DNA from: Tissierellales bacterium
GTDB lineage: Bacteria > Bacillota > Clostridia > Tissierellales > Tissierellaceae
Direction of reading: 5' to 3'
Assembly (NCBI GenBank): GCA_030146915.1
Contig: JASLAT010000041.1
Span: forward strand, 1-13,858
DNA length: 13,858 nucleotides
Shown here: positions 11,652 to 13,858 of the stretch, in pieces
How positions within the stretch are numbered: the first letter of the stretch is position 1
How the letters are laid out: every line of letters starts with the position of its first letter
Made by a program: the position numbers and the translations under genes
Notes under the pieces: generated by a model
What the model saw: the letters and a program-made list of their open reading frames with translations, nothing else
What the model was told of the DNA's origin: nothing
The model's database searches: none

Positions 11652-12899
11652 ATGAGTTTTGCAGTAGTCCGTATGCAGAAAATGAAGTCACATGATCTGA
11701 AAGGAATTCAATTTCATAATCAACGTGAACGGGAAAGTAAGACGAATCCCGATATTGATAAAACCCGATCTCATGAAAATTATGATTTGGTGAATGATGA
11801 ACCGATCGACTATAACGAGCGAGTAAAAGAAATTATTGAATCGCAAAAAGTTGGGACGAGAAAAACAAGAAAAGATGCGGTACTTGTAAATGAATTACTT
11901 GTCACGTCTGATCGGTATTTTTTTGAGCGATTAGATCCTGATGAAGAGAAACGATTTTTTGAGGAAAGTTATAAATTATTTGCTGATCGATATGGGAAAC
12001 AAAATATTGCGTATGCGACTGTTCACATGGACGAGAAAACCCCTCACATGCATTTAGGAGTTGTTCCTATGCGCGATGGAAAATTGCAAGGAAAAAATGT
12101 GTTTAATCGTCAAGAATTGTTGTGGCTGCAAGACAAGTTTCCAGAGCATATGCAGAAGCTTGGTTTTGATTTACAACGTGGAGAAAAAGGTTCGGATCGA
12201 GAGCATATTGAAATGAGTAAATTTAAAAAACAAACGTTAGAAAAAGAGATTGATCTTTTAGAGAATGAATTGAAAAATAAAAAAAGTGAGTTGGCGATTC
12301 TATCTGAAGAAGTTTCAGGCGAATTTAAGATTCCAGTGAAAAGAGAAAAGAAAAGCGTTGAAGTTCCAACAGGGAAACGAAATCTTTTGGGGATCGAGCA
12401 AAAGAAAACGGTTATGAAATCAACGGGGAATGTAATTTTAAAAGACGAAGTGTTTCAAGATTTGAAGAAAAAAGTAAAAGCAGGCGCAGTTTTGCAAACG
12501 AGAGTGGATCAGTTGCTGAATACTGATTACGCCAAAGAGAATCAATCGTTGAAAAAAGAAGTGAAAGAGTTGCGATCTACAAATAAATCTTTATCCGAAG
12601 AAAACGGTCGTTTAAAGAGTACAGTGGAGCATCTAACGAATGAGATCGAAAGTTTATATGTATTGACGAAAGACTTTTTAAAAGCCCGTACAAACGATTT
12701 AGAGAGTTTTAAGGAGTTATTCGGGGTATTTATAGGTAAAGTGAAAGAAAAAGCGCCTAGAGGGCTTTTCGTGCGTCAGCATGAGCGATCAGAAGAAAAG
12801 AAGAATACTTTTTCGCTTCAAGATGTTTTGCAGCGTGATCGAGAACTTCGTGAGCAAAGAAAAGCAAAGAGGAAAAAATCGCATGATTTGGAGCGATAA
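11652..12899 (+). CDS. mob: MobV-family relaxase (Mob/Pre), mob2, 415 aa
   Basis: A plasmid mobilisation relaxase that nicks oriT and leads single-stranded plasmid DNA into a recipient using another element's transfer machinery. The start ATG 11652 is 60 bp past oriT, with GCGAGG as a weak SD. N-terminal domain: SFAVVRMQKMK, HNQRERES and motif I NYDLVN (near residue 45). The metal-binding histidine motif is VHMDEKTPHMHLGVVPM (~residues 125-141), the hallmark HxDE...PHxH. From about residue 195 on it is a long charged coiled coil (KKQTLEKEIDLLENELKNKKSELAIL and onwards) with a very basic tail. Length is as in pUB110 (~420), so it appears intact. Its 3' end is duplicated at 1-130. A terminator follows at 12901. 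Confidence 0.95.
   Translation: MSFAVVRMQKMKSHDLKGIQFHNQRERESKTNPDIDKTRSHENYDLVNDEPIDYNERVKEIIESQKVGTRKTRKDAVLVNELLVTSDRYFFERLDPDEEKRFFEESYKLFADRYGKQNIAYATVHMDEKTPHMHLGVVPMRDGKLQGKNVFNRQELLWLQDKFPEHMQKLGFDLQRGEKGSDREHIEMSKFKKQTLEKEIDLLENELKNKKSELAILSEEVSGEFKIPVKREKKSVEVPTGKRNLLGIEQKKTVMKSTGNVILKDEVFQDLKKKVKAGAVLQTRVDQLLNTDYAKENQSLKKEVKELRSTNKSLSEENGRLKSTVEHLTNEIESLYVLTKDFLKARTNDLESFKELFGVFIGKVKEKAPRGLFVRQHERSEEKKNTFSLQDVLQRDRELREQRKAKRKKSHDLER
12742..12871 (+). repeat. 130-bp exact direct repeat, copy 2 (mob 3' end)
   Basis: Identical to bases 1-130. After 12871 this copy continues as the normal mob end, while copy 1 passes into repU1. Confidence 0.95.
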
Positions 12900-12900
12900 G

Positions 12901-12928
12901 AAAAAGCACTCGAATGAGTGCTTTTTTT
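12901..12928 (+). terminator. Intrinsic terminator of mob2
   Basis: AAAAAGCACTC (12901-12911), loop GAAT, GAGTGC (12916-12921), then seven T. Confidence 0.9.
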
Positions 12929-12954
12929 GCGTTTTGAGCGTAGCGAAAAACGAG

Positions 12955-12992
12955 TTCTTTCTATTCTTGATACTTATAGAAATAACATCATT
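12955..12992 (+). other. Double-strand origin (dso) of the pC194/pUB110 group
   Basis: TTCTTTCTATTCTTGATAC followed by TTATAGAAATAACATCA closely matches the pUB110 plus origin as I remember it (TTCTTTCTTATCTTGATAC, then ATATAGAAATAACGTCA). The predicted nick is CTTG|ATA between 12969 and 12970. It lies between mob2 and repU2, where the repU plasmids have it; the corresponding region is deleted between mob1 and repU1. Confidence 0.85.
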
Positions 12993-13083
12993 TTTATTTT
13001 ATGACTAAATATAGTGTTCAAAGCATTGATATGTAAGGGTTTTGCGAATCTATTTATCTATTAAAATCCTTGAATATAAAAAT

Positions 13084-13134
13084 CCCATCTGTTAGATTTA
13101 AGTTACCACACAAAAATCAAAATACAGATGGGGG
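13084..13134 (+). promoter_or_regulatory. repU2 leader hairpin that can hide the ribosome site
   Basis: CCCATCTGT (13084-13092) pairs perfectly with ACAGATGGG (13124-13132); the right arm overlaps the GGGGG (13130-13134) that precedes the repU2 start. Folding would restrict translation, a plausible copy-number control. The same layout is present in pUB110 as I recall it. Confidence 0.6.
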
Positions 13135-13147
13135 TTCTTTATATATT

Positions 13148-13858
13148 ATGTGCGATAATTATAGCATTTATTCGGACCAAAGTTCAAGGGTCTTGGTCGA
13201 TAAGACAAAAAGTGGCAAGGAAAGACCTTGGCGAACTAAGAAACTATCAAACGTCAATTACTATGAGTTGCTTCACATTTTAGAATTCAAAAAGGCTGAA
13301 CGGGTAAAAGAGTGTGGTACTGTTTTAGAGTTTAAAGCCGATGAAGATACAGGGCATTTAAAATTGTTTAAGACATGGTTTTGTAAATCTCGATTGTGTT
13401 CATTATGCAATTGGAGGAGAGCCATGAAACACAGCAGCCAAACGAAAAAAATCGTTGCCGAAGTGGTAAGGCGAAAACCAAAGGCAAGATGGGTATTTCT
13501 CACATTAACTGTTAAAAACGTTTATGATGGCGAAGAATTAAACAAAAGTTTATCGGATATGGCTCAAGGCTTTCGCCGAATGATGCAATATAAAAAAGTG
13601 GCTAAAAATTTAATTGGTTTTATGCGAGCGACAGAGGTAACGGTCAATCCTATTGATAATTCGTATAATCAACACATGCATGTGTTGTTATGTGTGGAAA
13701 GCACTTATTTTTACAACACAGAAAATTATATAAACCAAAAGCAATGGATTCAGTTTTGGAAACGTGCTATGAAATTGGATTATGACCCTAATGTTAAAGT
13801 GCAAATTGTGAAACCGAAAAATAAACATAAATCAGATATTCAATCTGCCGTTGATGAA
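13148..13858 (+). CDS. repU: RepU-type rolling-circle replication initiator, repU2 (5' part, runs off the window)
   Basis: ATG 13148 opens 237 codons without a stop to the window end; the complete protein should be ~330 aa. It starts MCDNYSIYSDQSSRVLVDKT, like the RepU N-terminus, with CKSRLCSLCNWRR, LTLTVKNVYDGEELNKSLSDMAQGFRRMMQYKK, the HUH motif NQHMHVLLCVE and DYDPNVKVQIVKPKNKHKSDIQSAVDE. It is clearly related to but different from repU1 (for example FKADEDTGHLKLFKT against YKQNRETGERKLYRV), so it comes from another plasmid lineage rather than a recent duplication. It has its dso and leader hairpin upstream and is probably the working rolling-circle initiator. The position where repU1 is interrupted is intact here (13793-13802). 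Confidence 0.9.
   Translation, partial: MCDNYSIYSDQSSRVLVDKTKSGKERPWRTKKLSNVNYYELLHILEFKKAERVKECGTVLEFKADEDTGHLKLFKTWFCKSRLCSLCNWRRAMKHSSQTKKIVAEVVRRKPKARWVFLTLTVKNVYDGEELNKSLSDMAQGFRRMMQYKKVAKNLIGFMRATEVTVNPIDNSYNQHMHVLLCVESTYFYNTENYINQKQWIQFWKRAMKLDYDPNVKVQIVKPKNKHKSDIQSAVDE

Noticed and set aside
11425..11655. 76-codon ORF overlapping oriT
   Set aside because: It runs through several hairpins and the nick region, ends in the mob start and has no ribosome site; likely spurious.

Overview
The window looks like part of a composite resistance plasmid from a low-G+C Gram-positive host of the Bacillales (Bacillus or a relative; staphylococci share these modules). The backbone carries RepU-type rolling-circle genes of the pUB110/pBC16 kind, a Tet(L) efflux gene with its 20-codon leader, a MobV oriT and a MobV relaxase. 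Family names come from remembered motifs and sequences; no database search was run.

Layout. Bases 1-146 are the 3' end of one mob gene (mob1), fused to a repU gene that has lost its first ~28 codons (127-697). At 688-697 this repU is cut by an ~8.5 kb AT-rich segment. The rest of repU resumes at 9218-9546, followed by tet(L) (leader 9645-9707, gene 9741-11123), a hairpin-rich leading region, oriT (11552-11600), a complete relaxase (mob2, 11652-12899), a double-strand origin near 12970, and a second, divergent repU (repU2, 13148 onward) that runs off the window.

The inserted segment is bounded on both sides by the 10-bp sequence GTAAAAGTTC. It carries three copies of a ~55-bp G-run repeat, one at its left end and two in tandem at its right end. 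Joined at the core it would form an 8520-bp circle with the three repeats in a row beside a primase-type replication gene. I therefore read it as a whole theta-type plasmid, or an integrative element, recombined into the repU of a pBC16-like plasmid. Its contents in order are: a promoter; a ~600-nt G+C-richer non-coding region with many long-range helices (796-1412, candidate ROOL/GOLLD-class large RNA); further hairpins and repeats (1420-2335); a 375-aa tyrosine recombinase with a loxP-shaped 18-8-18 inverted repeat at its 3' end; two divergent genes of unknown function, one made of 24-residue repeats and probably starting at ATT; a catalytic-domain-only 184-aa tyrosine recombinase with two inverted-repeat sites upstream; a divergent restriction-modification pair (BglII-like endonuclease and C5-cytosine methyltransferase) with a palindromic operator between them; and the AEP-primase/HTH replication protein.

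How the parts fit. The R-M pair can stabilise its carrier by post-segregational killing and defend against foreign DNA. The two recombinases and their palindromic sites probably resolve multimers or drive integration and excision. The primase-type Rep with the 55-bp repeats is the likely replicon of the inserted segment. The interrupted repU1 is a pseudogene and has also lost its adjacent dso, so rolling-circle replication, if it still occurs, should depend on repU2 and the dso at ~12970. The least explained and most interesting part is the large structured RNA with its satellite hairpins, directly next to the putative origin repeats.
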